NCBI GenBank assembly: GCA_035933635.1
Contig: DASYYY010000037.1
Coordinates: 1 to 35,695 of the forward strand
DNA from: JAKIVR01 sp035933635
GTDB taxonomy: Archaea; Thermoplasmatota; Thermoplasmata; Lutacidiplasmatales; UBA184
Length of the DNA stretch: 35,695 bases
Reading direction: 5' to 3'
Positions 23,122 to 30,534 of this stretch are shown one piece after another; the stretch's first letter is position 1; the number at the start of each line of letters is the position of its first letter. The notes below the pieces were generated by a model that was given only the letters and a program-made list of their open reading frames with translations, was not told the origin of the DNA and searched no databases. The translations under genes and the position numbers were made by a program.

Positions 23122-23718
23122 CTAGTAGAGTCCCGGGAAGAGTCGCGAGGTTTCCCGGGCGTACGCGAGGTACTCCTCCCCAAATCTCGCACGGAGCGCG
23201 TCCTCCTCGACGTGGATCCGATACACGAACGCCGCGAGCGCGGTGAGCACCCCGACGATGATCCCGAGGACGGAACCGAGCGCGATCACGATCCCGAGGA
23301 TCGCCACGAACGCCCCCGTGTACGAAGGATGGCGGAGCCACCGATAGGGTCCGGTCCGCACGATCCGATGGTCCGGGACGATACGGACCACGACCGCGAA
23401 GTAGCGTCCGAGCACGTCGATCGCCCACGCCCTCAGGGCGATCCCCGCTCCCCCCACGACGACGCCGGCGACCCATGCCAGCGGCGGGAGGAAGGGCCCC
23501 CGGCCGGCCGCGGCGAGGTAGTACGCCGCGACGACCCCGCTCCACGCCAGCAGGAGGATGGCCCAGAACGATCCCCGATCCCGGAACACCGAACCGGACG
23601 GATTCGACGGGCCGAACCGGGAGACCGCGCGGAGGCGGACGGTCAGCTCGGCCACGAGCCAGGTGAGGGCCAACAGTTCTGCCGCGGCGACCCCCGGGGA
23701 GCCCGAAAGACCGCTCAT
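23122..23718 (-). CDS. Isoprenylcysteine carboxyl methyltransferase-like membrane protein
   Basis: 198 aa with four to five membrane helices. The conserved C-terminal catalytic region of the ICMT/PEMT (DUF1295-like) group is present: 'HRIVRTGPYRWLRHPSYTGAF' (the RHPxY motif that binds S-adenosylmethionine), then helices and 'EEDALRARFGEEYLAYARETSRLFPGLY', a characteristic E-E-x-x-L ... Y-x-x-Y ending. Members methylate lipids or prenylated substrates at the membrane. The substrate is unknown. The gene is divergent from the terpenoid-cyclase-fold gene; the 90-base spacer holds a single TATA-like attaat motif that fits the latter gene better. Confidence 0.87.
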   Translation of the reverse strand: MSGLSGSPGVAAAELLALTWLVAELTVRLRAVSRFGPSNPSGSVFRDRGSFWAILLLAWSGVVAAYYLAAAGRGPFLPPLAWVAGVVVGGAGIALRAWAIDVLGRYFAVVVRIVPDHRIVRTGPYRWLRHPSYTGAFVAILGIVIALGSVLGIIVGVLTALAAFVYRIHVEEDALRARFGEEYLAYARETSRLFPGLY

Positions 23719-23780
23719 GGGACCAGGTCCCGACGTCGGTGGCTCGGCATGGGCTCGGGGGGCTCGGACCGGGCGCCCCG

Positions 23781-23787
23781 ATTAATC
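23781..23787 (+). promoter_or_regulatory. TATA element of the cyclase-fold gene
   Basis: attaatc, centred 24 bases before GTG 23808. Leaderless transcript predicted and this decides the start codon. Confidence 0.55.
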
Positions 23788-23807
23788 ATGGGCGGGACTA
23801 CCGGGTC

Positions 23808-24803
23808 GTGTCCGGCGACCCGTTGATCGGGCGGCTCCTCCGGTCGGCCGAACCGTCGGTGCGATGGCGGACCCGCGTGGAGGTCCTGGGCGAGGACCCG
23901 GACGCCCCGGCGCTCCGCAGGCTGAGAGAGGAGATCCGGCGCTCGACGCGCGTCCGTGCACTGCGTGCGATGGCGCGCCGGCGGACCGGGAACCCGTACG
24001 ACAAGTGGCGAGGCAAACACTGGATCTTCGCACACCTCGCCGACCTCGCCTATCCGCCGGGCGACCCCGAGCTCGAGCCGCTCGCCCACGAGGTCCTCGA
24101 TTTCTGGTTGCGGCCGTTCTTCTTCCACGAATTCGAGGCGGGCTCGGGGAGGGCCACCTACGGCAAGCAGGGAGTCCCTCGGGTCGAGGGCCGTTTCCGT
24201 CGGTGCGCGTCCCAGCAGGGCAATGCGCTGCGTGCCGCGCTCCAGCTCGGGTTCGCCGATGAGCGCTGCGACGCGCTGGCCGAGCGGTTGATCCACTGGC
24301 AGTGGCCGGACGGGGGGTGGAACTGCGATCGCAACCCGGGAGCCGACACGTCCTCGTTCGCCGAAACGCTCCTCGCGATGACGTCGCTGGCGCTGTACGC
24401 CGAGGTCCGTGCGGATCGGACGGCCGCGGCCGCCGCCCGGCGCGCCAGCGAGGTGTTCCTCCGCCGCCATCTCTTCCGTCGGATCTCCAACGGCCGCGTC
24501 ATGCAGCCGGACTTCCTCAAGCTCCACTTCCCCCGGTACTGGCACTACGACGTGCTCGGGGGATTGCGCGGGATCGCCGCGGTCGATCGCCTCAAAGATC
24601 GGAGGACGCTCGACGCGCGGGAGCTGCTGCGCTCCAAGCAGCTCCCGAACGGTGGCTGGCGGACCGACGGACGGTACTACCGGCGCACCGCCACCGCGAG
24701 CGGTCCCACCGTGGAGACCGTCGATTGGTCCAGCGCGGGCCGGCCGCCGATCAACGAATGGGTCACGCTCGAAGCGCTCTCGGTCCTGAAGCCCAGCGGG
24801 TGA
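23808..24803 (+). CDS. Terpenoid-cyclase/prenyltransferase alpha-toroid fold protein
   Basis: 331 aa. Repeats of the squalene-cyclase type are visible: 'LAERLIHWQWPDGGWNCDRNPGADTSSFAETLLAMTSLALYAE' (residues about 155-200) and 'LLRSKQLPNGGWRTDGRYYR' (about 270-290), i.e. QW-like QxxDGGW/LPNGGW motifs, plus an N-terminal helical region 'NPYDKWRGKHWIFAHLADLAYP'. No DXDD or DDTAE acid motif of true triterpene cyclases is seen and the protein is half their length, so catalysis of cyclisation is not shown. It may act on sugars, peptides or isoprenoids. Soluble, no signal peptide. The GTG start is fixed by the TATA box at 23781-23787. Stands alone on the plus strand, ahead of poxB. Confidence 0.7.
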   Translation: MSGDPLIGRLLRSAEPSVRWRTRVEVLGEDPDAPALRRLREEIRRSTRVRALRAMARRRTGNPYDKWRGKHWIFAHLADLAYPPGDPELEPLAHEVLDFWLRPFFFHEFEAGSGRATYGKQGVPRVEGRFRRCASQQGNALRAALQLGFADERCDALAERLIHWQWPDGGWNCDRNPGADTSSFAETLLAMTSLALYAEVRADRTAAAAARRASEVFLRRHLFRRISNGRVMQPDFLKLHFPRYWHYDVLGGLRGIAAVDRLKDRRTLDARELLRSKQLPNGGWRTDGRYYRRTATASGPTVETVDWSSAGRPPINEWVTLEALSVLKPSG

Positions 24804-24923
24804 CCCACCGTTGCCCCGGACCATCACGGTGCCCGAGGCTCCGCTTGAGAACCTTCGGTCGTGGTCACGACCCGAGAACGGTCGTTTTCCGACCGGTCCG
24901 CGTGGGCGGTGCGAGGCCCCCTC

Positions 24924-26645
24924 ATGACACGCGTCGCGGACACACTCGTGGCGACCCTGGCGAGCGCCGGCGTTCGACAGGTGTTCGGAGTCGCGGGGGA
25001 TTCGCTGAACGGGGTCACCGACGCGATCCGCGGCCGCCGCGACATCGCGTGGGTCCACGTCCGTCACGAAGAGTCGGCGGCGTTCGCCGCGGGCGCGCTC
25101 GCCCAGTTGACCGGGGAGCTCGCCGTCTGCGCCGGCAGCTGCGGACCGGGCAACCTGCACCTGATCAACGGCCTGTACGACGCCCACCGGAGCCGAGCCC
25201 CGGTGCTCGCCCTCGCCGCGCAGATCCCGACGGCCGAGATCGGACGGGAGTACTTCCAGGAGACCGATCCCCAGGCGCTGTTCCACGGCTGCAGCTACTT
25301 CCAAGGTCTCGTCGCCCGCCCTGAGGACCTGGCACCGGTGCTCGAACAGGCCGTCCGCACAGCCCGTGGGCAGAGGGGGGTCGCGGTGGTCGTACTCCCC
25401 GGCGACGTCGGACTCGCCCGTGCGTCCGGTCCGGGTCCCCGGTTGGACGCCCTGGTCCCGGCCGCGGCCCCCACGCCCTCCGGGGCGGATCTCGACCACC
25501 TTGCCTCCCTCCTGAACGAGGCGCGACACGTCACGATCCTCGCCGGTGGAGGCTCCGCGGGGGCTCGCCCGGAACTGATGGAGGCGGCGGCTCACTGGTG
25601 CGCGCCGGTCGTCCACACCCTCCGGGCCAAGGACGCGCTGGAGTTCGACAACCCGTTCGACGTGGGCATGACCGGCCTCATCGGCTTCTCCTCGGGGTAC
25701 CACGCGATGATGGACGCCGATCTGGTCCTGCTCCTCGGGACCGACTTCCCGTACCGGCAGTTCTACCCGGAGAAGGCGCGCATCGTCCAGGTCGACACCG
25801 ACCCGGCGCACCTCGGCCGGAGGACGCGGGTCGACCTCGGGATCGTGGGCGACGTCGCCACCACCTTGCGGGCCGTCCTTCCGCGGGTCCCGGCCAAGAC
25901 CGAGCGCCGACACCTCGACCGCAGTCTCGATCACTACCGCCGTTCCCGCGCGGAATTGGACGCGCTCGCGACCGGCACCCCCGGCGAGACCCCGATCCAC
26001 CCGCAGTACGTCGCCCGTCTCCTCGACGAGCTCGCGGGCCCGGACGCGATCTTCACCTGCGATGTCGGACTACCGACCGTCTGGGCGGCGCGCTATCTGC
26101 GGATGAACGGCCGACGGCGCCTGATCGGCTCGTTCTGGCACGGCTCGATGGCGAACGCGCTCTCGCAGGCGATCGGAGCGAGCTATCTCGAGCCCGCCCG
26201 ACCGGTCGTGAGCCTCTCGGGGGACGGCGGGCTCGCGATGCTCTTCGGCGAGGTCCTGTCCCTGAAGCAGTTGGGCCGCCCGGTCAAGGTCGTGGTCTTC
26301 GACAACGGCGCGCTCGGTTTCGTCCGGTGGGAACAGATGGCGGCCGGGCTCCTTCCTTCGGACGTCGACCTGGTCAACCCCGACTTTGCCGCCGTGGCGC
26401 GCGATGTGGGGATCTGGGCGGCCCGGGCGGAGCGGCCGGACGAACTGAGGCCGATGCTGGTTGAGGCCCTCGCTCAGCCCGGACCCGCCCTCGTCGATGT
26501 CGTGGTCTCCCGCCAGGAGCTCGCGATGCCTCCCACCCTCGAACGGGCGCAGGTCGAGGGGTTCGGGCTCTGGCTGGTAAAGGCGGTTCTGAGCGGACGG
26601 GGCGACGAGGTCGTCGACCTCGCGCATGTGAATCTTTTCCGTTGA
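24924..26645 (+). CDS. poxB: Pyruvate oxidase / pyruvate:quinone oxidoreductase, PoxB-type
   Basis: 573 aa, the length of E. coli PoxB. Thiamine-diphosphate enzyme that oxidatively decarboxylates pyruvate to acetate and CO2, passing electrons to FAD and then a quinone at the membrane. Seen: 'FGVAGDSLNGVTDAI', the catalytic Glu in 'VRHEESAAFAAGALAQLTGELAVCAGSCGPGNLHLINGLYDAHRS', 'IGREYFQETDPQALF', the FAD domain, and the ThDP motif GDGGLAMLFGEVLSLKQLGRPVKVVVFDNGALG. The C-terminus 'WLVKAVLSGRGDEVVDLAHVNLFR' matches the E. coli lipid-binding tail. ATG 24924 gives the usual N-terminus; GTG 24861 is an in-frame alternative. This suggests an aerobic or quinone-respiring host. Confidence 0.94.
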   Translation: MTRVADTLVATLASAGVRQVFGVAGDSLNGVTDAIRGRRDIAWVHVRHEESAAFAAGALAQLTGELAVCAGSCGPGNLHLINGLYDAHRSRAPVLALAAQIPTAEIGREYFQETDPQALFHGCSYFQGLVARPEDLAPVLEQAVRTARGQRGVAVVVLPGDVGLARASGPGPRLDALVPAAAPTPSGADLDHLASLLNEARHVTILAGGGSAGARPELMEAAAHWCAPVVHTLRAKDALEFDNPFDVGMTGLIGFSSGYHAMMDADLVLLLGTDFPYRQFYPEKARIVQVDTDPAHLGRRTRVDLGIVGDVATTLRAVLPRVPAKTERRHLDRSLDHYRRSRAELDALATGTPGETPIHPQYVARLLDELAGPDAIFTCDVGLPTVWAARYLRMNGRRRLIGSFWHGSMANALSQAIGASYLEPARPVVSLSGDGGLAMLFGEVLSLKQLGRPVKVVVFDNGALGFVRWEQMAAGLLPSDVDLVNPDFAAVARDVGIWAARAERPDELRPMLVEALAQPGPALVDVVVSRQELAMPPTLERAQVEGFGLWLVKAVLSGRGDEVVDLAHVNLFR

Positions 26646-26748
26646 ACCACGATCCCGGCCCGCTCGACCTCGAATCGGCCGTCATCTCAGAGGAAGCGGT
26701 GGCCGGGGAGACCGGTCCCTCGGCCTCCGGGATGCAGGAGGAGTGCGC

Positions 26749-27036
26749 TCACTTCGAGGCGCTCCAAACGATCGCCCCAAGGCCGGTCGCCTCGCACAGG
26801 CCAATCCCGAACAAGAACGGGGCGAACGAATCCGGGATGAGGGGCATGGTGGCGAGGTCGGAGTAGACGGTGAGGACGCTTTGCGCAACGAACGCCCCAG
26901 CGAAGACCAGCAAGGCGAGGCCGAACCCCGTCCGCGTCGACTGGTAGAGCCGTCGGTAAAGCGCAAAGAGAATCCCGGCGAGCCCGATACTCACCAGGCC
27001 GAGCGCAACGCTCGCCAGCATGAGCGCGCTGCTCAT
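26749..27036 (-). CDS. Small three-helix membrane protein
   Basis: 95 aa with three membrane helices (LMLASVALGLVSIGLAGILFALY, FGLALLVFAGAFVAQSVLTVY and FLFGIGLCEATGLGAIVW). Not recognised by name; similar winged-helix/small-membrane-protein pairs are known in archaea (DUF7521-like). The ATG overlaps the stop codon of the upstream winged-helix gene (ATGA), so the two are co-translated. Probably a partner or signal input of the regulator. Confidence 0.7.
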   Translation of the reverse strand: MSSALMLASVALGLVSIGLAGILFALYRRLYQSTRTGFGLALLVFAGAFVAQSVLTVYSDLATMPLIPDSFAPFLFGIGLCEATGLGAIVWSASK

Positions 27037-27380
27037 CGGACCCCCTCCGCCCCGCGACCGGGTACTCCGCGGGGGCGGAGGTCGGCTGCGGCTCGCGCCC
27101 CGACCCCTTCCCGGGTAACGCTCTCCAGGTACGCCGAAGCCGCCGGGCTGATCTCGTACGGGGTCGCGTAGGCGTCGCCGATGGGGCGGACCACCGCTCC
27201 GTGGTGCTCCAGCAGCCGCAGATGGTGCCGAACGGTCCGGTAGTCGAGCGCGAGCAGCGCCGCGAGCTGGTGGGCGTTCGACGGGGACCGGTCCAGGGCC
27301 TCGAGGAGACGGAGTCGGTTCGGACCACCTCGGGTGCCGTACAGGAGGTACCACATCAGGGAGCGGAAGCCGGGGCTCAT
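27033..27380 (-). CDS. ArsR-like winged-helix regulator
   Basis: 115 aa. Winged helix: 'RGGPNRLRLLEALDRSPSNAHQLAALLALDYRTVRHHLRLLEHHGAVVRP' with recognition helix DYRTVRHHLRLLEHHG, followed by a wing 'IGDAYATPYEISPAA'. No metal-binding Cys are seen, so it is not a metal sensor of the SmtB type. The ATG at 27380 has a TATA element 30 bases upstream (27407-27414). First gene of a two-gene operon with the small membrane protein. Targets unknown. Confidence 0.87.
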   Translation of the reverse strand: MSPGFRSLMWYLLYGTRGGPNRLRLLEALDRSPSNAHQLAALLALDYRTVRHHLRLLEHHGAVVRPIGDAYATPYEISPAASAYLESVTREGVGARAAADLRPRGVPGRGAEGVR

Positions 27381-27406
27381 GGAACCCCCGGGCCACGGCG
27401 GGGGGA

Positions 27407-27414
27407 CCCTTAAG
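27407..27414 (-). promoter_or_regulatory. TATA-like element of the winged-helix gene
   Basis: cccttaag read on the minus strand, centred about 30 bases before ATG 27380; short leader of about 5 bases. Confidence 0.45.
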
Positions 27415-27444
27415 GGGGGCCGCCCGTGCACCGAGGCGCCCCGC

Positions 27445-28584
27445 TCAGAATGCAGCGAGGCCCTCCACGGGCACGGGCAGCGAACCGACCGCGTACCGGA
27501 AGCTGAGGCTCCCGCCCGGTCCGATAGCGTACTCCTGTATCTGCGGCGAGCCCGTCACGAGCACGAACAGCAGGCTCCCGTGACGCCCTCCGGTGGCGAG
27601 GTCGGTGTCCCCCGCACCGGTGGTCGCCGCCGTCGCGTTACCCAGGGTGAGGGCGCCGTTCGTCGCGAGGTGATAGCTTCCGATCGTCCCGCTGTGTGCG
27701 TTGGATGTGAACGCCCACCCGCCACCCGCGATGGCGACCCAGCAGGCCGCGAGCTGGCCGTCCGGAAGCGCGGGGCTCACCACATGCAACCCACCCGCCG
27801 CCCCGACCCGGTAGGAGGTCAGGGCCCCGGGGCCGGCGTCGCTCACCACGAGGGTGCCGGAAGGGGCGAAAGCGAACCCGTACGGCGTCGAGCCGTTCGA
27901 GACCGTCGTCACGGGGGATTGCGCGACCCCCCGGGCGTTGACCGGATAAACGTCGAGGACGCTCGTCGCCTTTTCGGAGACGACCAGCCATTGGCCGTTC
28001 GGGCTGAAGGCGACCTGCGCCGCGCCGGTCGATGACGTGGCGCTCAGCGGCTGCCGTGCGCCGGCGATGGGCTGTAGGATTCCCTGGCCGGTCAAGCGGA
28101 AGCCCGCGATGTTGCCCGCGCGCGTCGCGTTCCCCGCATTCAGCACGTACACGAGCGAGCCGTGGACGGTCACGCTCACCGGCGTCACGCCACGGGAAGC
28201 GACCCGGTCGGTCCAGGTGAGCACCGGACCTGTGCCGTGGGAACGAACCTGGAAGACCGTGAGCGAGCCGTCCCCGGCATTCACGACGAGGAGGTGGCGG
28301 TGGCCGGGCGTGAGCGCCAGCGCACCTGCGTCAGCAAGGGACGCTCCGGTACCGATCCCGCGGGTCGAGAAGTTGCCGGCCGGGACGAGCGCACCGTGGG
28401 CCCCGACCTCGAATGCGAGCACCCGGTTTCCGATGACCGAGTTCGACATCGTGAACACCTCCCCGCCGGAATGCGACCACGCCGAGCGGAGGATCGCGGG
28501 GTGGGCGGCCGTCGCCGCGCCGGTCAACAGGATGATCGACACCAACCCGATCGGGAGCAGCCAAGTCCAATTCGCTCGCGCCAT
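27445..28584 (-). CDS. Secreted beta-propeller protein (lactonase/YVTN-like)
   Basis: 379 aa. Signal peptide or N-terminal anchor (MARANWTWLLPIGLVSIILLTGAATAAH). The rest is a repeat of seven-bladed propeller strands, such as 'LALTPGHRHLLVVNAGDGSLTVFQV', 'VSVTVHGSLVYVLNAGN', 'VAFSPNGQWLVVSEKATSVLDVYPV' and 'FAFAPSGTLVVSDAGPGALTSYRV', the pattern of the 6-phosphogluconolactonase-like/YVTN family. Secreted homologues are often of unknown role; lactonase activity is not shown. The ATG at 28584 has a TATA element at 28609-28616. It lies downstream of, but is not coupled to, tRNA-Leu. Confidence 0.85.
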   Translation of the reverse strand: MARANWTWLLPIGLVSIILLTGAATAAHPAILRSAWSHSGGEVFTMSNSVIGNRVLAFEVGAHGALVPAGNFSTRGIGTGASLADAGALALTPGHRHLLVVNAGDGSLTVFQVRSHGTGPVLTWTDRVASRGVTPVSVTVHGSLVYVLNAGNATRAGNIAGFRLTGQGILQPIAGARQPLSATSSTGAAQVAFSPNGQWLVVSEKATSVLDVYPVNARGVAQSPVTTVSNGSTPYGFAFAPSGTLVVSDAGPGALTSYRVGAAGGLHVVSPALPDGQLAACWVAIAGGGWAFTSNAHSGTIGSYHLATNGALTLGNATAATTGAGDTDLATGGRHGSLLFVLVTGSPQIQEYAIGPGGSLSFRYAVGSLPVPVEGLAAF

Positions 28585-28608
28585 GACGCAGGGCGGACCG
28601 ATGCGAGC

Positions 28609-28616
28609 GAATTTAG
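28609..28616 (-). promoter_or_regulatory. TATA element of the beta-propeller gene
   Basis: ctaaattc on the minus strand, centred 29 bases before ATG 28584. The further 250 bases up to the tRNA hold an A/T-richer patch (ctaatctattcc, 28648-28659) but no gene I can support. Confidence 0.5.
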
Positions 28617-28863
28617 CCCCCGGCCGAACTCCCGCCCCCGTTCGGCCCTAATCTATTCCCTTTCTCGCCCCAGGTCGGGCCCGCGGGGCGCAAGAGCAAC
28701 CGGCGAACGCCCCACGGCCCTCGTTTACCCAGAAAACTCCTCCATTCTGACCGCGGTCCCGCGCCGGACGAGCGCGGGTTTTGGAGTCGAGCGGAATGGG
28801 CGGTGACTACGGGCGCACGGGCCCGCACAAATTGTCTCACGACCGACTGGCATGAGTTTCAGG

Positions 28864-28948
28864 TGCGGGGAGAGGGATTTGAACCCACGAACTCCTGCGA
28901 GACCAGACCCTGAATCTGGCGCCTTTGGCCAAGCTTGGCAATCCCCGC
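28864..28948 (-). tRNA. tRNA-Leu (anticodon CAG)
   Basis: 85 nt, type II. Acceptor stem gcgggga pairs with tccccgc, discriminator base A. Anticodon arm CCAGA-TTCAGGG-TCTGG, anticodon CAG, reading CUG leucine codons. Long variable arm between the anticodon and T arms. T arm GTGGGTTCAAATCCCTC contains the TTCAAAT loop. No encoded CCA, no intron. A TATA element at 28974-28982 lies about 29 bases upstream. Neighbouring reading frames on both strands cross it and are spurious. Confidence 0.95.
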
Positions 28949-28973
28949 GCGGTCCACCGGGCCACGAACGCTC

Positions 28974-28982
28974 CGATAAAGG
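28974..28982 (-). promoter_or_regulatory. TATA element of tRNA-Leu
   Basis: cctttatcg on the minus strand, centred about 29 bases upstream of the mature 5' end at 28948. Confidence 0.55.
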
Positions 28983-29017
28983 TTCCCGGGGGAACGTGGT
29001 CGGACCGGCACGCAGTC

Positions 29018-29839
29018 CTAGGCGGTCGCCGCGACAGCTCCCGAGGGGGGGCTGGCGCGCTCGGCCGTGAGCACGTCGACCGCCTCGCGCACGGTGGCGT
29101 GCTCGTGGACGATGGCACGTAGGGCCTTGATCATCGCCACGGGGTGGTCGGACTGCCAGATGTTCCGGCCCATGTCGATCCCCGCCGCGCCCTCGGCGAT
29201 GGCGTCGTGGGCGAGCTCGAGGGCGGCCTCGACGGAGTCCAGCTTGGGGCCGCCCGCCACGACCAGCGGGACGGGGCAACCTTCGACGACCTTGGAGAAT
29301 CCCTCGCAGTAGTAGGTCTTGACCAGGTGGGCTCCGAGCTCGGCCGAGACCCGGCAGGCGAGCGAGAGGTACCGCGCGTCGCGCTTCTCGAGCTCCTTGC
29401 CGACGGCGGTGATCGCCATCACGGGCATGCCGGCGGCTTCCCCCTCGCTGACGAGATTACCTAGGGCGGTCAGGGTCTCGTGCTCGTGGGGGGCACCGAC
29501 GAACACGGACATCGCGACCGCGGCGACGTTCAGACGCAGCGCCTCCTCCATCGGGGTAATGATCGCTTCGTCGCTGAGGTCCTCGTGGAGGACGGTGACC
29601 CCGCCGGAGACCCGCAGCACGATCGGCGTCTCGACGGTAGGGGGGACGCTCGCCCGCAGGATCCCTCGGGTGAGTGCGATCGCGTCGGCGTGGGCGAGGA
29701 GGGGGGCTAGGGTGGTTCCGACGTTCTCGAGACGCCGGGTCGGTCCCATGAAGTAGCCGTGGTCGACGGCAAGCATGACGGTGTGACCGGAGGCCGGTCG
29801 GAACATCCGGGCCATCCGATTGCGCATTCCCCAGTCCAT
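29018..29839 (-). CDS. LsrF-type class I aldolase/thiolase family protein
   Basis: 273 aa. TIM-barrel of the DeoC/FbaB/LsrF family: 'MDWGMRNRMARMFRPASGHTVMLAVDHGYFMGPT' closely resembles E. coli LsrF (3-hydroxy-5-phosphonooxypentane-2,4-dione thiolase). Asp26 in AVDHG and Lys174 in 'LVKTYYCEGF' (the Schiff-base lysine) are present; 'VVAGGPKLDSVEAAL' and 'EGAAGIDMGRNIWQSDHP' form the phosphate site. LsrF ends the AI-2 degradation pathway in enterobacteria; no other lsr genes are here, so an archaeal role in sugar phosphate or aromatic precursor metabolism (as for MJ0400, ADH synthase) is equally likely. The ATG at 29839 is the first codon of the conserved block; a longer N-terminus, as in E. 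coli, is not encoded. A promoter is not evident. Confidence 0.87.
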   Translation of the reverse strand: MDWGMRNRMARMFRPASGHTVMLAVDHGYFMGPTRRLENVGTTLAPLLAHADAIALTRGILRASVPPTVETPIVLRVSGGVTVLHEDLSDEAIITPMEEALRLNVAAVAMSVFVGAPHEHETLTALGNLVSEGEAAGMPVMAITAVGKELEKRDARYLSLACRVSAELGAHLVKTYYCEGFSKVVEGCPVPLVVAGGPKLDSVEAALELAHDAIAEGAAGIDMGRNIWQSDHPVAMIKALRAIVHEHATVREAVDVLTAERASPPSGAVAATA

Positions 29840-29893
29840 CGGGATCCCCGACGGCGACAGGCCCGGGGGCGGAAAACGTCGTTGCGCGCTGAA

Positions 29894-30388
29894 TCACGTG
29901 CGACCGACGGCGTCCTCGGAGGAGCGCAGTTGGATCGGTACGCGTCGGTCCTCCTTGACCCGATTGAGCACGACCTGGGTGTTCGTCCGCTCGATGTGGG
30001 GGTCCTGGAGCGCCCGCTTGACGAACCGGTCGAGGTCGCGGCGGTCCCGGAACCGCCCGATGAGGAGCGCATCGAAGTCACCGGTCAGATCGTAGAGGGC
30101 GTACACCCTCGGGTCCCGAGCGAGCCGCTCCTCCACCTCGCGCAGCCGGCCCTTGGAGATCCGGATCCCGATCGTGGCCGTGAACTCCCAGCCGAGGAGT
30201 TCGTCGTCGAGCAGGGGCACGTACCCCCGGATGACCCCGTCGTGCTCGAGCCGTTGGACCCGGGCGCTCACGGTGGAGGGGGAGATGCGGAGCCGATGCG
30301 CGATCTCGCGGTGGCTTCGGCGCGCGTCGACGTTGAGCTCCTGCATCACGGCACGGTCGACCTCATCGAGGTTGGTCGTTCGTCCCAT
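29894..30388 (-). CDS. Lrp/AsnC-family transcriptional regulator
   Basis: 164 aa. N-terminal helix-turn-helix 'LDEVDRAVMQELNVDARRSHREIAHRLRISPSTVSARVQRLEHDGVIRGY' and a C-terminal RAM domain 'EFTATIGIRISKGRLREVEERLARDPRVYALYDLTGDFDALLIGRFRDRRDLDRFVKRAL' that binds amino acids and forms oligomers. Divergent from glutamine synthetase, with which it shares a 146-base spacer containing a perfect palindrome; control of glnA by this regulator in response to amino acid or nitrogen state is likely. The TATA element on the minus strand is about 30416-30425, making a nearly leaderless mRNA from ATG 30388. Confidence 0.94.
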   Translation of the reverse strand: MGRTTNLDEVDRAVMQELNVDARRSHREIAHRLRISPSTVSARVQRLEHDGVIRGYVPLLDDELLGWEFTATIGIRISKGRLREVEERLARDPRVYALYDLTGDFDALLIGRFRDRRDLDRFVKRALQDPHIERTNTQVVLNRVKEDRRVPIQLRSSEDAVGRT

Positions 30389-30393
30389 GGCGG

Positions 30394-30425
30394 ATATATC
30401 TCTCGGTCAAAGGACGATATTCTTT
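30394..30425. promoter_or_regulatory. Divergent lrp/glnA promoter region
   Basis: Two A/T tracts: atatatc at 30394-30400 (plus-strand TATA, transcription start near 30423) and gatattcttt at 30416-30425 (minus-strand TATA for lrp, about 31 bases from its ATG). Both lie beside the palindrome at 30431-30452. Confidence 0.5.
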
Positions 30426-30430
30426 ACGGT

Positions 30431-30452
30431 ATTCTGGACGAACGTCCAGAAT
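30431..30452. promoter_or_regulatory. Perfect palindromic operator upstream of glnA
   Basis: Two perfect 10-base half-sites, attctggacg and cgtccagaat, separated by AA. It lies between the TATA elements and the glnA start codon, overlapping or just following the expected glnA transcription start, and also near lrp. Candidate binding site for the adjacent Lrp-family regulator; binding is inferred. Confidence 0.65.
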
Positions 30453-30534
30453 CACCGACCATGCGTTGAAGTACCACCCGCTCGTCGGAACTCCCGAGGC
30501 GGGGAGCTTGGCGGTAGCAGCAACACGGCCGACG

